Shown: piece after piece, positions 54,260 through 63,075 of the stretch
Layout: every line of letters begins with the position of its first letter
How positions within the stretch are numbered: the stretch's first letter is position 1
Source of the DNA: Flavobacteriales bacterium
Lineage (GTDB): Bacteria > Bacteroidota > Bacteroidia > Flavobacteriales_F > PHOS-HE28
Direction of reading: 5' to 3'
DNA length: 64,000 nucleotides
Assembly: GCA_026129465.1 (NCBI GenBank)
Contig: JAHCIA010000001.1
Span: 1,435,964-1,499,963, forward strand
Notes under the pieces: model-generated
Databases searched by the model: none
What the model was told of the DNA's origin: nothing
The model's input: the letters and a program-made list of their open reading frames with translations, nothing else
Translations under genes and position numbers: made by a program

Positions 54260-55549
54260 ATGCCGGGGGAACACCTGCTGATCATCTGCCACACTTTTCC
54301 GCCGTTGCCGGGCATCGGTGGCAGGCGCTGGGCCAAGTTCGCCAAGGCCCTCGCGCAACGTGGCCACACGGTGCATGTGGTGCACGCCGAAGCGCTCGCG
54401 GGGCAGGCCGGATCACCATGGACAGCTGATGTCCGCCATCCCGCGATCCACACCTATGCCCTGCCCCGCCGATATCCCGCAGTGGTGCATCGCTGGCCCA
54501 TGCGCGGCCTGGCGGACAAGATCGCCTACCGCATCTGGATGCGGCTGCTTCCGCTGGTGACGAAGGGCAATGCGTTGGACGCGACCGTCTTCTGGCGGGA
54601 CCAGGTCCTTCGCACCGCAGGGCGCATCATCCGCGCACATGGCATCCGGCATGTGATCGTCAGCGGTGCACCGTTCCGTCTTCTGCACCATGGGCTGGCC
54701 TTGAAAGCAGCGCATCCCGGCGTGGTGCTCACCTCCGACCTGCGCGATCCCTGGACCTGGTGGGACAACTACGGGCATGCCCACCTTCCGCCGCGCCGCT
54801 TCGCCCAGGAGCAGGCCATGGAGAAGGCCGTGATGCTCGGCAGCGACCACATCACCAGTCCGCACCTGCCCGTGCTGGAGCACATCCGTGCGCACTATCC
54901 CGCGGCCGCCCACAAATGCATGCACGTGCCGCACGCCATCGACCCGGACGACCTGCAGGCCCCGCCCCTGCCCCGCGAGCCGGGCAGCTACCGGCTGGTG
55001 TACGCGGGCACCATGTATGGCGCGCAGGAGGCCGGGGACTACTTCAGGGCCTTGATCGAGGCTTTCCAACGGTTGGAGGCCCTTGCCCCGCAGCAGGCGG
55101 AGCGCACCTCCTTCCATCTGCACATCAGCGCCAACGACGCCACCGGGCCCATGCGCATGGTGCGCGAAGCCGGACTGGAGCGCCGCATCGTGTTCGAGCC
55201 GCCGTGCGCGCCGCAGGAGGTCTTCCGCAGGATCGCGTCGGCGGACGCGGCATTGGTCTTCATTCCATCGAAGAACAAGGACCTCATCGGCACCAAGTTC
55301 CAGGAGTACTTCCATATGCGCGTGCCTGTGATCCATGTGGGGGAACCCGGTGCGGTCTCCCGCATGATCGAAGAGAACCGGCTGGGACGATCCATGCGCG
55401 TGCGAGAACTTCCCGCGGAACTGCCCCTGATCGTGACCGGCGCGCGACCGCTGGAGATCGATCGCGGCTACGACACCTCCCACTTCCTGCTGCCCCAGGT
55501 GACGGCCCGTTTCGCGGACGCCATCGGGCTTGGGAAGGATGCTCTGTAG
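54260..55549 (+). CDS. Glycosyltransferase, GT-B/GT4-like
   Basis: 429 residues. N-terminal LLIICHTFPPLPGIGGRRWAKFAKALAQRGHTVHVV, then LTSDLRDPWTWWDNYG, a motif frequent in Bacteroidota GT4-like enzymes, and a C-terminal donor domain with YRLVYAGTMYG, IVFEPPCAPQEVFRRIASADAALVFIPSKNKDLIGTKFQEYFHMRVPVIHVGEPGA. The typical EX7E is replaced by a KFQEY segment. The start at 54260 removes an N-terminal extension antisense to the epimerase and is backed by the -7 element. Confidence 0.85.
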   Translation: MPGEHLLIICHTFPPLPGIGGRRWAKFAKALAQRGHTVHVVHAEALAGQAGSPWTADVRHPAIHTYALPRRYPAVVHRWPMRGLADKIAYRIWMRLLPLVTKGNALDATVFWRDQVLRTAGRIIRAHGIRHVIVSGAPFRLLHHGLALKAAHPGVVLTSDLRDPWTWWDNYGHAHLPPRRFAQEQAMEKAVMLGSDHITSPHLPVLEHIRAHYPAAAHKCMHVPHAIDPDDLQAPPLPREPGSYRLVYAGTMYGAQEAGDYFRALIEAFQRLEALAPQQAERTSFHLHISANDATGPMRMVREAGLERRIVFEPPCAPQEVFRRIASADAALVFIPSKNKDLIGTKFQEYFHMRVPVIHVGEPGAVSRMIEENRLGRSMRVRELPAELPLIVTGARPLEIDRGYDTSHFLLPQVTARFADAIGLGKDAL

Positions 55550-55573
55550 CGCAGCGCCCGGCCGGAGTTCCGG

Positions 55574-57706
55574 TCAGGCCGTGAGCAGCCGCGATACCGC
55601 CCAATTGACGCCGGGCACGCGGAACGGCAGCGAATTGTACCACCGGGTGAAGCGGAAGAGCCATCGCTTGAAGGGCCCGATGTCCGAGGCGTCCGAACCG
55701 AGGAGCACCGCGCCCAGCTCGTCCACCGTGGCCTCGTCGATGCGCCCCATTTTGGCGTTGAGCAGGATCTGCAGGTAGGTGCGGTGCAGGATGCCCAGAA
55801 GCAATCCGCCCATGCCACGCTGCTGGGCGGCGGCCAGGAACTTGTTGCGATAGAGCACCGCCGATTCACTGAAACGGCGAAGCAACGGATAGGGATCGAT
55901 CACCTTGCGCTCCTCGGCGATGCGGTAGTGGCAGTCCGGCTCGCCGGGGAAAAGGCGGTAGCGCACATCTTTCTGCAGCAGGGTGCGCGTGTGGAGTTCC
56001 ACGTCCTGGTGGCGAGAGAAGGCCACGTCGAACCCACCGATCCGCCGCAGGAAGTCGCGGTCCCAGATGGGCTGCATGGTCTGCCAGGGCAGCTTGTGCC
56101 GGAAAAAGTCGGCGAGGGGTTCGGAGGAATCAGGCACCCAGCGCTGGCCATGGTCGCCGGGTTTCTCATGGAAGACCTCCATGGTGAACACGGCCAGATC
56201 GAGGCCACTGCCGTTCATCACGGCCAGGCGGCGTGCCACACAATCGGGAGCCAGCAGATCGTCGGCGTCCAGGAAGATCACATAGCGGCCCCGCGCCGAT
56301 CCGATGCCCAGGTTCCGGCACACATTGGCGCCGCTGTTGTGCTCCAGCACTTGCACGCGCACGCGTGGATCGCCCTGCGCGGCATCGGCGATCACCTCCG
56401 GGCTGCCATCGGTGGAAGCGTCATCGATCACGAGCAGTTCCCAACGCGGATCGGTCTGGGCCAGCACGGAAGCGACCATGGCGCCGATGTAGGTGCGCTT
56501 GTTGAAGCTGGGCACGATGATCGACACCAGCAGGACGTCCGCCCCGTCACCCGAGACCCATTCGGACTGACCGGGGAGCAGGTGATGCATGATGGTGCGG
56601 TAGGAGGCCTTGTGCGCCTGCTTGGTGAACCGCTCGCGCGCCACCGTGCGCATGCGCACCCGCATCGCCTCATCGGGCTTGTCGACCCGCAGGGCCTCAT
56701 CCCTGCGCAACACCTGGCCCAGGTCCTCCTTCTCCACCAGCTTCGTGAGGTCGCCGACCTCCTCGGAAATAAGCACCGGCAGCCCGGCACTGAGATACTC
56801 CGCGAACTTGGTGGGTGAGGCCACCCGGTTGGTGACGCAGGGGTCGCGCAGCAGCAATCCCAGGTCGCATTCGAGCAGCGCGGCGCGGACCTGTTGATGT
56901 TCCAGCCACATCCGCGCCACCTGACCGGGGTGCCGCTGGCGCAGGTCGGCGATGCAGGGATGGTCCTCGCTGAGAAAGAGCATCCGTCGGTCCGGAGCAC
57001 CGGCGAGCCAGGGTTCCACCGTATCGCGCAGCAACTCAAGGGACTGCCAGCCCACCACGGTGCCGGAATAGACGAGGACGGTATCCCCCTGGCCCCACCC
57101 GCAAGTGCCGCGGATGTGCGCCTCGCTCATTCGATCATCCGGTTCGAGCGAGCGGCTGAGGGTGCAGGGGATCACCAGGTGCCGGTAGCCCTTGTAGCCG
57201 AAGCGGTCATGCCAGTGGTCCACCAGTGCATGGCTCACGGCCAGCCGCACATCGGCCTGGTGCAGCACCTCCCCTTCCAGGGCGGCGCATTCGGCGATGA
57301 GACGGTCGTCGTCCACCACACGGAACTCCTCCCACTCGGCACCATAGGCGGCGCGCGCGTCGAAGCAGACCTTGCGCACCAGTTCGCGGTCCCGGGCGTG
57401 CAAGGCGAGTGCGGTGGCGAAGATGCCGCGGCAGATGACCCCGGAGGGACGCATCAGCAGACAGACCAGAAGCACCCAGTAACGGTTGATCCGCCAGTTG
57501 CGCGCGCGCGGCACCATGGGCAGCACCACCGCGCCTGGCGCATGCGCACGAATGGACCGGAATGAACGCGAATAGCCGCGCATGGACACCAGCGCCACCA
57601 GCCGGACGCGCTCATCGGAGAGCGTGTTCAGGTGCGACACCACATCGGTCACCTGGCTCCAGTAGACCCCGGAAGGCTGGTCGTTGTATGTGAGGTAGAG
57701 GATCAC
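55574..57706 (-). CDS. Two-domain glycosyltransferase: GT-B (GT4-like) fused to GT2
   Basis: 710 residues starting with a GTG at 57706. Residues ~1-380: GT-B type, beginning ILYLTYNDQPSGVYWSQVTDVV, with DTVLVYSGTVVGWQSLELL and VASPTKFAEYLSAGLPVLISE. Residues ~390-710: GT2 type, with VSIIVPSFNKRTYIG, VIDDASTDGS, GRYVIFLDADD and a late FSRHQDVELHTR. A single polypeptide could add two sugars in turn. The GTG overlaps the TGA of the 2-epimerase gene (GTGA, 57703-57706), which argues strongly for this start; the frame above it is antisense-like text inside that gene. Confidence 0.88.
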   Translation of the reverse strand: MILYLTYNDQPSGVYWSQVTDVVSHLNTLSDERVRLVALVSMRGYSRSFRSIRAHAPGAVVLPMVPRARNWRINRYWVLLVCLLMRPSGVICRGIFATALALHARDRELVRKVCFDARAAYGAEWEEFRVVDDDRLIAECAALEGEVLHQADVRLAVSHALVDHWHDRFGYKGYRHLVIPCTLSRSLEPDDRMSEAHIRGTCGWGQGDTVLVYSGTVVGWQSLELLRDTVEPWLAGAPDRRMLFLSEDHPCIADLRQRHPGQVARMWLEHQQVRAALLECDLGLLLRDPCVTNRVASPTKFAEYLSAGLPVLISEEVGDLTKLVEKEDLGQVLRRDEALRVDKPDEAMRVRMRTVARERFTKQAHKASYRTIMHHLLPGQSEWVSGDGADVLLVSIIVPSFNKRTYIGAMVASVLAQTDPRWELLVIDDASTDGSPEVIADAAQGDPRVRVQVLEHNSGANVCRNLGIGSARGRYVIFLDADDLLAPDCVARRLAVMNGSGLDLAVFTMEVFHEKPGDHGQRWVPDSSEPLADFFRHKLPWQTMQPIWDRDFLRRIGGFDVAFSRHQDVELHTRTLLQKDVRYRLFPGEPDCHYRIAEERKVIDPYPLLRRFSESAVLYRNKFLAAAQQRGMGGLLLGILHRTYLQILLNAKMGRIDEATVDELGAVLLGSDASDIGPFKRWLFRFTRWYNSLPFRVPGVNWAVSRLLTA

Positions 57707-58791
57707 AGCGCACGCACGATGGCATCCAGGGCCCGCTCCGTGGCGGCACCATCCCAGAGATCGGGGATGCGGCCTTGCTTGTAGCTGCCACCGGCGATGC
57801 GATCCAGCGCATCGGAGACCGCCAGGGGGTCGAAGGTCATCAACTCGTTCGTCCCTTCGGTCACTGTGACAGGCCGCTCGGTGCTGGGCCGCAAGGTGAG
57901 ACAAGGGATGCCCCGGAATGTGGTCTCCTCCTGGATGCCGCCGCTGTCGGTGATCACCACGGTGCTGGCGGACACCAGTTTCTGGAAGGCGAAATAGGCC
58001 AGCGGCTCGCACAAGGCCACACCCTGGATGGCCCGCAGGGCGGTCATCAGCCCGGCCTCCTCCAGGTTGCGCGTGGTGCGCGGATGCACCGGGAAGACCA
58101 CCGGCATGCGGCGCGCCACCACGGCGATCAGTTCCAGCAGGTCCTTCAGGCGCGCTGGATCGTCCACCGTGGCCGGCCGGTGCATGGTCATGAGCGCATG
58201 GCCGCCGGCCAGACCCATCTCCCGCAGGATGGGGTCGGCCTGGATCCGGCCCTCGAAGGCCACCAGGGTGTCGATCATGGTGTTGCCCACGTGGTGGATG
58301 GTGGCCGGATCGGCACCTTCACGCAGCAGGTTGTCCCGCCCGCTGGGCTCGGTCACCAGAAAGACCTGCGTGATCCGGTCGGTGAGGATGCGGTTCACTT
58401 CCTCGGGCATCCCCATGTCGCCGCTGCGCAACCCGCTTTCCAGGTGCACCAGCGGCAGTCCCATCTTGTTGGCCGTGAGCGCGGCGGCGAAGGTGCTGTT
58501 CACATCGCCCACCACCACCACGGCGTCAGGTGCGATATCGCGCGCCACGGGTTCCAGCGCGAGCATGATGCGGGCCATGGTGGCCGTGGGCGATCCCGGC
58601 GGCACCCCCAGGGCATGGTCCGGCCGCATGCCGAACTGCTCGAAGAACACCGTGCTCATGCGGTCGTCCGCATGCTGGCCGGTATGCACCAGCACGATCT
58701 CCACATCGCCACGTGTGGCGGCCACCTGCTTGAAGCGGGTGACCTTCATGAAGTTGGGACGGGTGCCCACCACCACCAGCAAGCGCTTCAT
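57703..58791 (-). CDS. wecB: UDP-N-acetylglucosamine 2-epimerase (non-hydrolysing), WecB
   Basis: 362 residues. GTRPNFMKVT at the N-terminus, VHTGQHADDRMS, VVVVGDVNSTFAAALTANKMGLPLVHLESGLRSGD, MPEEVNRILTDRI, and a C-terminal SGGIQEETTFRGIPCLTLRPSTERPVT. It makes UDP-ManNAc for cell-surface glycans. Both neighbours overlap it: its ATG lies in the stop of the acyltransferase (58788-58791) and its stop in the GTG of the fused transferase. Confidence 0.95.
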   Translation of the reverse strand: MKRLLVVVGTRPNFMKVTRFKQVAATRGDVEIVLVHTGQHADDRMSTVFFEQFGMRPDHALGVPPGSPTATMARIMLALEPVARDIAPDAVVVVGDVNSTFAAALTANKMGLPLVHLESGLRSGDMGMPEEVNRILTDRITQVFLVTEPSGRDNLLREGADPATIHHVGNTMIDTLVAFEGRIQADPILREMGLAGGHALMTMHRPATVDDPARLKDLLELIAVVARRMPVVFPVHPRTTRNLEEAGLMTALRAIQGVALCEPLAYFAFQKLVSASTVVITDSGGIQEETTFRGIPCLTLRPSTERPVTVTEGTNELMTFDPLAVSDALDRIAGGSYKQGRIPDLWDGAATERALDAIVRAL

Positions 58792-59378
58792 GCCGGCTTC
58801 CAGGTTCGGGTGGAGATGATGAACTCGGTGCTCGGCGTATCGCTCACCTTGCGGGCGGGCATCCCGGCGATGGTCATCCGGCCCTCAGGGAATGATCGGT
58901 TCACCACGGCGTTGGCGCCGATCACCAGGTCGTCTCCCAGCTCGATGCCTCCGAAGATGCGCGCGCCGGCGGCGATGTACACGTTGTCGCCGATGACAGG
59001 GACCAGGTCGGGTGGCGGACCGGGCTTGCCGCCGATGGTGACGTTCACATTCAGGCGGCAGTTCTTGCCCACGCGCACCCGCTCATGCACGATGATGGCA
59101 CCGCGATGCGAAATGGAGAGACCCGGCCCGAAGACATTCAAGGGGATCTCGAAACAGCACACGACGCTTTGCCGGTGCAGGCGCCACGACCAGTACTTCC
59201 AAAGGAACCACCCCAGCGGACCACGGTGCCGCCCCACATTGTACCAGTACTCCGTGCGGCGGTAGATGCGCTGGAACTTCCACACCTCGTCGTATGGATG
59301 CGGCCGCTTCCGATCGCGCCGCAGGTTGATGCGGTCGGCCTCCAGGTAGGCGGTCAGGTCGGCTTTGGAGCGTATCAT
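58788..59378 (-). CDS. Serine-acetyltransferase-like hexapeptide acyltransferase
   Basis: 196 residues. The C-terminal left-handed beta-helix of hexapeptide repeats is visible (LSISHRGAIIVHERVRVGKNCRLNVNVTIGG, VIGDNVYIAAGARIFGGIELGDDLVIGANAVV) after a helical N-terminus with EADRINLRRDRKRP. It resembles the CysE/sugar O-acetyltransferase group. Beside wecB and an MBOAT pair it more likely acetylates a sugar than serine. The start at 59378 is supported by the family N-terminus; a shortened TACTTTG box lies at 59411-59417. Confidence 0.85.
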   Translation of the reverse strand: MIRSKADLTAYLEADRINLRRDRKRPHPYDEVWKFQRIYRRTEYWYNVGRHRGPLGWFLWKYWSWRLHRQSVVCCFEIPLNVFGPGLSISHRGAIIVHERVRVGKNCRLNVNVTIGGKPGPPPDLVPVIGDNVYIAAGARIFGGIELGDDLVIGANAVVNRSFPEGRMTIAGMPARKVSDTPSTEFIISTRTWKPA

Positions 59379-59410
59379 GGCGAAGCGTGCAGGGGCCGCA
59401 GGACGGCGCG

Positions 59411-59417
59411 CAAAGTA
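59411..59417 (-). promoter_or_regulatory. Shortened -7-like box before the acyltransferase-wecB operon
   Basis: Minus strand TACTTTG (TAnTTTG), 32 bases before the ATG at 59378. Its layout is like the box at 43242-43248. Confidence 0.25.
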
Positions 59418-59439
59418 CGGCCGCCAGTGCGATCCAAGG

Positions 59440-60384
59440 TCACCGGGCAGCGCCGCGTGGCAGCAGCCCCAAGGCCTCCAGGCTGTCCAGGAGCACAGGT
59501 ACATAGCGCTCCACCCCGGCCTGGTTCAAATGGTTGTGGTCGTAGAAGTGGTGCATGTCATGCAGGTCATGGCCGGTGGCGAAGTCCAGGAAAAGCGGTC
59601 CCTCCGGTCCTCTCCATTCGTCCATCAGTTCCAGGAAACGCGCGTGGGCCAGGTGATCGCCCTGGTGTGGCATGGGGTGGCAGGCGAGCACGAGGGGAAT
59701 GCTCCGGTCGCGGCACAGGTTGATGATGCCCTTCAAGGCCCGCACTTGCTGGGGGTCGGGTTCGAAGGTGCCGGGGTTGATGTACTGGATGGGAGCAGGT
59801 ACCGAATCCGTGCGGCGCGAGAAGCCCGCCCCGATGTAGTCGTCGTCCAGATAGGTCGGCGGATCGTTCCGCGTGAGCCAGCGCAGCGCGAGCATGTTGA
59901 TGGCGCGGGGATCGCGCAGTGAAAGCGCCTGTCGGAAGGCCACGGCATCGCTGGCCACGTTGCGGGTCAGGTCCGTCACGCCCTCCACGCCATCGTTGCG
60001 CATCGGTGTCTCGAACACGTCCAGGATCAGCAGCCCGGTGTTCTCCGCGTTGAGGTAGGCACGGATGATGTCGATGCTGTTGCTTGGCGCCTGTGCGCTG
60101 GTGCCCAGGTTGAACATGCGCGAACCGCGCGCGGCGAACAGCGCCGGATCGTAGCCCCGGTAGGCGTGGGAAGAGCCCACCACCACCACATCCCAGCGCT
60201 GCGCCGGATCGAACTCCTGGAACTTGCGCCAGGTGGCCCCGCCTTTCCACGGCAGCGTCTCGCTCACGTGGTGCACCAGGGGAACATCGCCACGCCGCAC
60301 CTTCACCAGCAGGGTGAAGACCGCCAGGTACAGCACGGTGAAGGTGCCCAGCAGCAGAACGGCGTTGATGATCAGGCGACGCAT
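59440..60384 (-). CDS. SGNH-like (DHHW/AlgX-type) partner of the MBOAT acyltransferase
   Basis: 314 residues with an N-terminal membrane anchor (~5-27). VVVGSSHAYRGYDP supplies a GxSH-like nucleophile block (Ser near residue 72), RMFNLGTSAQAPSN an oxyanion block, and YDHNHLNQAGVERY a C-terminal D-x-x-H block. This is the layout of membrane-anchored SGNH acetyltransferases that work with MBOAT proteins. It starts 3 bases after the MBOAT stop. Inferred role: accept the acyl group outside and pass it to the polysaccharide. Confidence 0.75.
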   Translation of the reverse strand: MRRLIINAVLLLGTFTVLYLAVFTLLVKVRRGDVPLVHHVSETLPWKGGATWRKFQEFDPAQRWDVVVVGSSHAYRGYDPALFAARGSRMFNLGTSAQAPSNSIDIIRAYLNAENTGLLILDVFETPMRNDGVEGVTDLTRNVASDAVAFRQALSLRDPRAINMLALRWLTRNDPPTYLDDDYIGAGFSRRTDSVPAPIQYINPGTFEPDPQQVRALKGIINLCRDRSIPLVLACHPMPHQGDHLAHARFLELMDEWRGPEGPLFLDFATGHDLHDMHHFYDHNHLNQAGVERYVPVLLDSLEALGLLPRGAAR

Positions 60385-60387
60385 GCT

Positions 60388-61833
60388 TCAGAATTGGAAA
60401 TACATGAAGGCCACCTCACCGTAGTTGCCGAAGAGCACCAGGAGCACGAGCAATGTGGCGTGGAAGAGCAGGTCCATCGCCTTGGAGAGCGGGCGCGTGC
60501 CGTGCACCAATTCCTCGATGCGGTGATCGAACAGGAGCAGGCCGAATCCGAGCACGAGGGTGACCGCGAGGATGCCCGGCTTGAAGGCCGTGAAGAGCGA
60601 GGCGGTATCCAGCGGGCCATGGGCGAAGGTGGACACGCGCTCCACGATGGTGATGGTGTCGCCGATGTCCTCCGCGCGGAAGAAGAACCAGGAGAAGGTC
60701 ACCAGCCCGAAGGTGGCGGCCACGCGCAGCGCGTGATGGAAGCGTGGCAGGTGCGTCAGACCGCTCACCGCGTTGAACCGCACCCAGAAGGGCCTGGAGT
60801 GGATCGCCGCCACGAGGTAGACGCCGTGCAGCACGCCGAAGAGCACGTAGGTCCAGCCCGCGCCATGCCACAGGCCGCTGATGAAGAAGACCACCAGCAG
60901 GTTGAAGTACCAGCGGCCGGCGGTGACGCGGTTGCCGCCCAGAGGGATGTAGACATAATCACGGAACCAGGCGTTGAGGCTGATGTGCCAGCGCGTCCAG
61001 AACTCGGCGATGGAGGCTGACAGGTAGGGCGTGCGGAAGTTCCGCATGAGCCGGATGCCCAGCACGCGCGCCGCGCCGATGGCGATATCGCTGTAGCCGC
61101 TGAAGTCGCAATACGCCTGCACACCGAAAAGGACCCCGCCCAGCACAAGCGTGGTCCAGTCCATCTCCCCCGGCTGTGCGTAGATGTGGTCCACCACCAG
61201 CGACACGCGATCGGCCACCACCACCTTCTTCACGAATCCCCAGAGCATGAGCTTCAGGCCGCTGGTGACCAGCGTTGGATCGAGACCGATGCGCTTGAGG
61301 AATTGCGGCAGCAGGTTGGGCGCACGCTCGATGGGGCCGGCCACCAACTGCGGGAAGAAGGTGACGAAGAGCGCGAAGCGGCCCAGATGGCGCGTGGGTT
61401 CCATGTGGCCGCGGTACACGTCGATCGTGTAGCTCATGGTCTGGAAGGTGTAGAAGCTGATGCCCATGGGCAGCACCATGTCCAGATCGGCCACGGGCCA
61501 ATCCATGCCGCCCCAGGCCGCCAGCGCGCGCAGGTTGCCGTTGATGAAATCGAAATACTTGAAGGTGCCCAGCAGCCCCAGGTTCACCGCGATGGAGAGC
61601 CAGAGCCAGTGGCGCCTGCCCTTGGGGTCCCGCGCTTTGGCGATGCCACGCGCGGCGGTGAAGTCCACCAGCGTGGACACGAGCAGCAGTACGGCATACT
61701 CCACCCGCCAGGCCATGTAGAAGCCGTAGCTGGCGAGCAGCAACAGCAGCCAGCGCCAGCGGTGGGGCAGCAGGAAGTAGGCCGCCGCCACCAGCGGGAA
61801 GAAGACCGCGAACTCGAAGGAGTTGAAGAGCAT
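60388..61833 (-). CDS. MBOAT-family O-acyltransferase (AlgI/DltB-like)
   Basis: 481 residues, about 11 transmembrane helices. Family landmarks: FNSFEFAVFFPLV, GISFYTFQTMSYTIDVYRG, FFPQLVAGPIER, AYCDFSGYSDIAIG, EFWTRWHISLNAWFRDYVYIPLGGNR, and the catalytic-type His323 in SGLWHGAGW. It moves an acyl group across the membrane for O-acylation of a surface polymer. It forms a pair with the SGNH-like gene just downstream. It starts 51 bases after the stop of the GT4 gene at 61885. Confidence 0.94.
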   Translation of the reverse strand: MLFNSFEFAVFFPLVAAAYFLLPHRWRWLLLLLASYGFYMAWRVEYAVLLLVSTLVDFTAARGIAKARDPKGRRHWLWLSIAVNLGLLGTFKYFDFINGNLRALAAWGGMDWPVADLDMVLPMGISFYTFQTMSYTIDVYRGHMEPTRHLGRFALFVTFFPQLVAGPIERAPNLLPQFLKRIGLDPTLVTSGLKLMLWGFVKKVVVADRVSLVVDHIYAQPGEMDWTTLVLGGVLFGVQAYCDFSGYSDIAIGAARVLGIRLMRNFRTPYLSASIAEFWTRWHISLNAWFRDYVYIPLGGNRVTAGRWYFNLLVVFFISGLWHGAGWTYVLFGVLHGVYLVAAIHSRPFWVRFNAVSGLTHLPRFHHALRVAATFGLVTFSWFFFRAEDIGDTITIVERVSTFAHGPLDTASLFTAFKPGILAVTLVLGFGLLLFDHRIEELVHGTRPLSKAMDLLFHATLLVLLVLFGNYGEVAFMYFQF

Positions 61834-61884
61834 GGCGGCGGGAAGGGCGACCCAAAGAAAGCGGACCGCGCGGCTGCGTTGCGA

Positions 61885-63075
61885 CTAAGGCAGCATCTCC
61901 GCGAGGTGGCGGAAGTTGCGGCGCGCATCGAAATGCGCCTCCCAATGGGCGCGCACACCATGGCGTCGTCGCGTATCACACCACGCGGCCGGTGCATCGG
62001 AATCCAACAGGGCCGCCAACGCTTCCGCGCCGATCGAGGCGGGCAGCAGCAGACCGGCCTCGGGACGCAGCACCTCGCTGACACCGCCCACAGCGTTGGC
62101 CCAGATCGGTATGCCGAAGCTGGAAGCCTCCATCAGGGCCAGCGGCACGCCCTCGTGTCCACTCAAATGAAGCAGCAGGTCCACGGGATGGGTCATGTAC
62201 CACGCGATCAAGGAGGCTTGGTCCACATCACCCTTCAGGTCCACATTGATGTTCGGCGGCAGTTCGCGCACCAGGGCGTCCAGTTCCGCGCGGTCCGGGC
62301 CATCGCCGAAATGTGTCCAACGCACGTGCCGCTTCACCTGCTGCAACGCCTGCGCGATCAAGGTGATCCTTTTCGGTTTCCGCAGGTAGGCGCAACTGGC
62401 GATCCGCAACACTGCATCAGGCTCCCATGGCGCAAGGCCATGGTCCGTGGTGCCCAGATGCGTGGCCACCACCTTACCCGCCTGGGCGGGCCATTGCTCA
62501 CGCAGGTAGCGCGCACCATGCTCGGAGATGCAGCACACCCGGTCCACGGCTTCCATCTGCATGGCCCGATAGGGCATCACGCCATCGGGTCTTCGCTCCA
62601 CATAGAGGTCCGAACCATGGGCCAGGGAGGCGAAACGGATGCGCGGGTCGCGCCGCTTCAGCAGAGCCAACACATTCGTCCAGTCCTCCATCCAGGCGGT
62701 GAGCAACGCGACACGCGAGGGGTCGTAACGCGGCATCAGGTCGCGCCGCAGGACATCCGCCTTCCACAACAACTGGCGCGCATGGCTCAAACGTTCCGCG
62801 AAAGCGCTCGATCCGCCATGTGCGGAAACGGTCCGGAACACTTCACCGGCACGCATCACCATGGCGCGCGCACCGATGGTGGAATGTTCATGATCGCGGT
62901 CCCATGGCCTGAGCAAATCCACACCCTCGGGGAGCGATGCCCCTCCCGCACCCCGGAACATCGGCACCACCACCACCTTGCTGAACACCTCGGCCCAGAC
63001 CGGCATGGCGTGGTCCAGGAAGGTCTCGCCCGGGCCTTCGGGATACTTGCGCGTGAACAGCCAGAGCTCCCTCAT
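61885..63075 (-). CDS. GT4-family glycosyltransferase
   Basis: 396 residues, GT-B fold. N-terminal LWLFTRKYPEGPGETFLDHAMPVWAEVFSKVVVVP, then RFASLAHGSDLY, RVCCISEHGARYL and LRIASCAYLRKPKRITLIAQAL, and VDLLLHLSGHEGVPLALMEASSFGIPIWAN with EX7E at EGVPLALME. This pattern is common in capsule and exopolysaccharide loci. Its ATG overlaps the stop of the GT2 gene (63072-63075). Confidence 0.9.
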   Translation of the reverse strand: MRELWLFTRKYPEGPGETFLDHAMPVWAEVFSKVVVVPMFRGAGGASLPEGVDLLRPWDRDHEHSTIGARAMVMRAGEVFRTVSAHGGSSAFAERLSHARQLLWKADVLRRDLMPRYDPSRVALLTAWMEDWTNVLALLKRRDPRIRFASLAHGSDLYVERRPDGVMPYRAMQMEAVDRVCCISEHGARYLREQWPAQAGKVVATHLGTTDHGLAPWEPDAVLRIASCAYLRKPKRITLIAQALQQVKRHVRWTHFGDGPDRAELDALVRELPPNINVDLKGDVDQASLIAWYMTHPVDLLLHLSGHEGVPLALMEASSFGIPIWANAVGGVSEVLRPEAGLLLPASIGAEALAALLDSDAPAAWCDTRRRHGVRAHWEAHFDARRNFRHLAEMLP

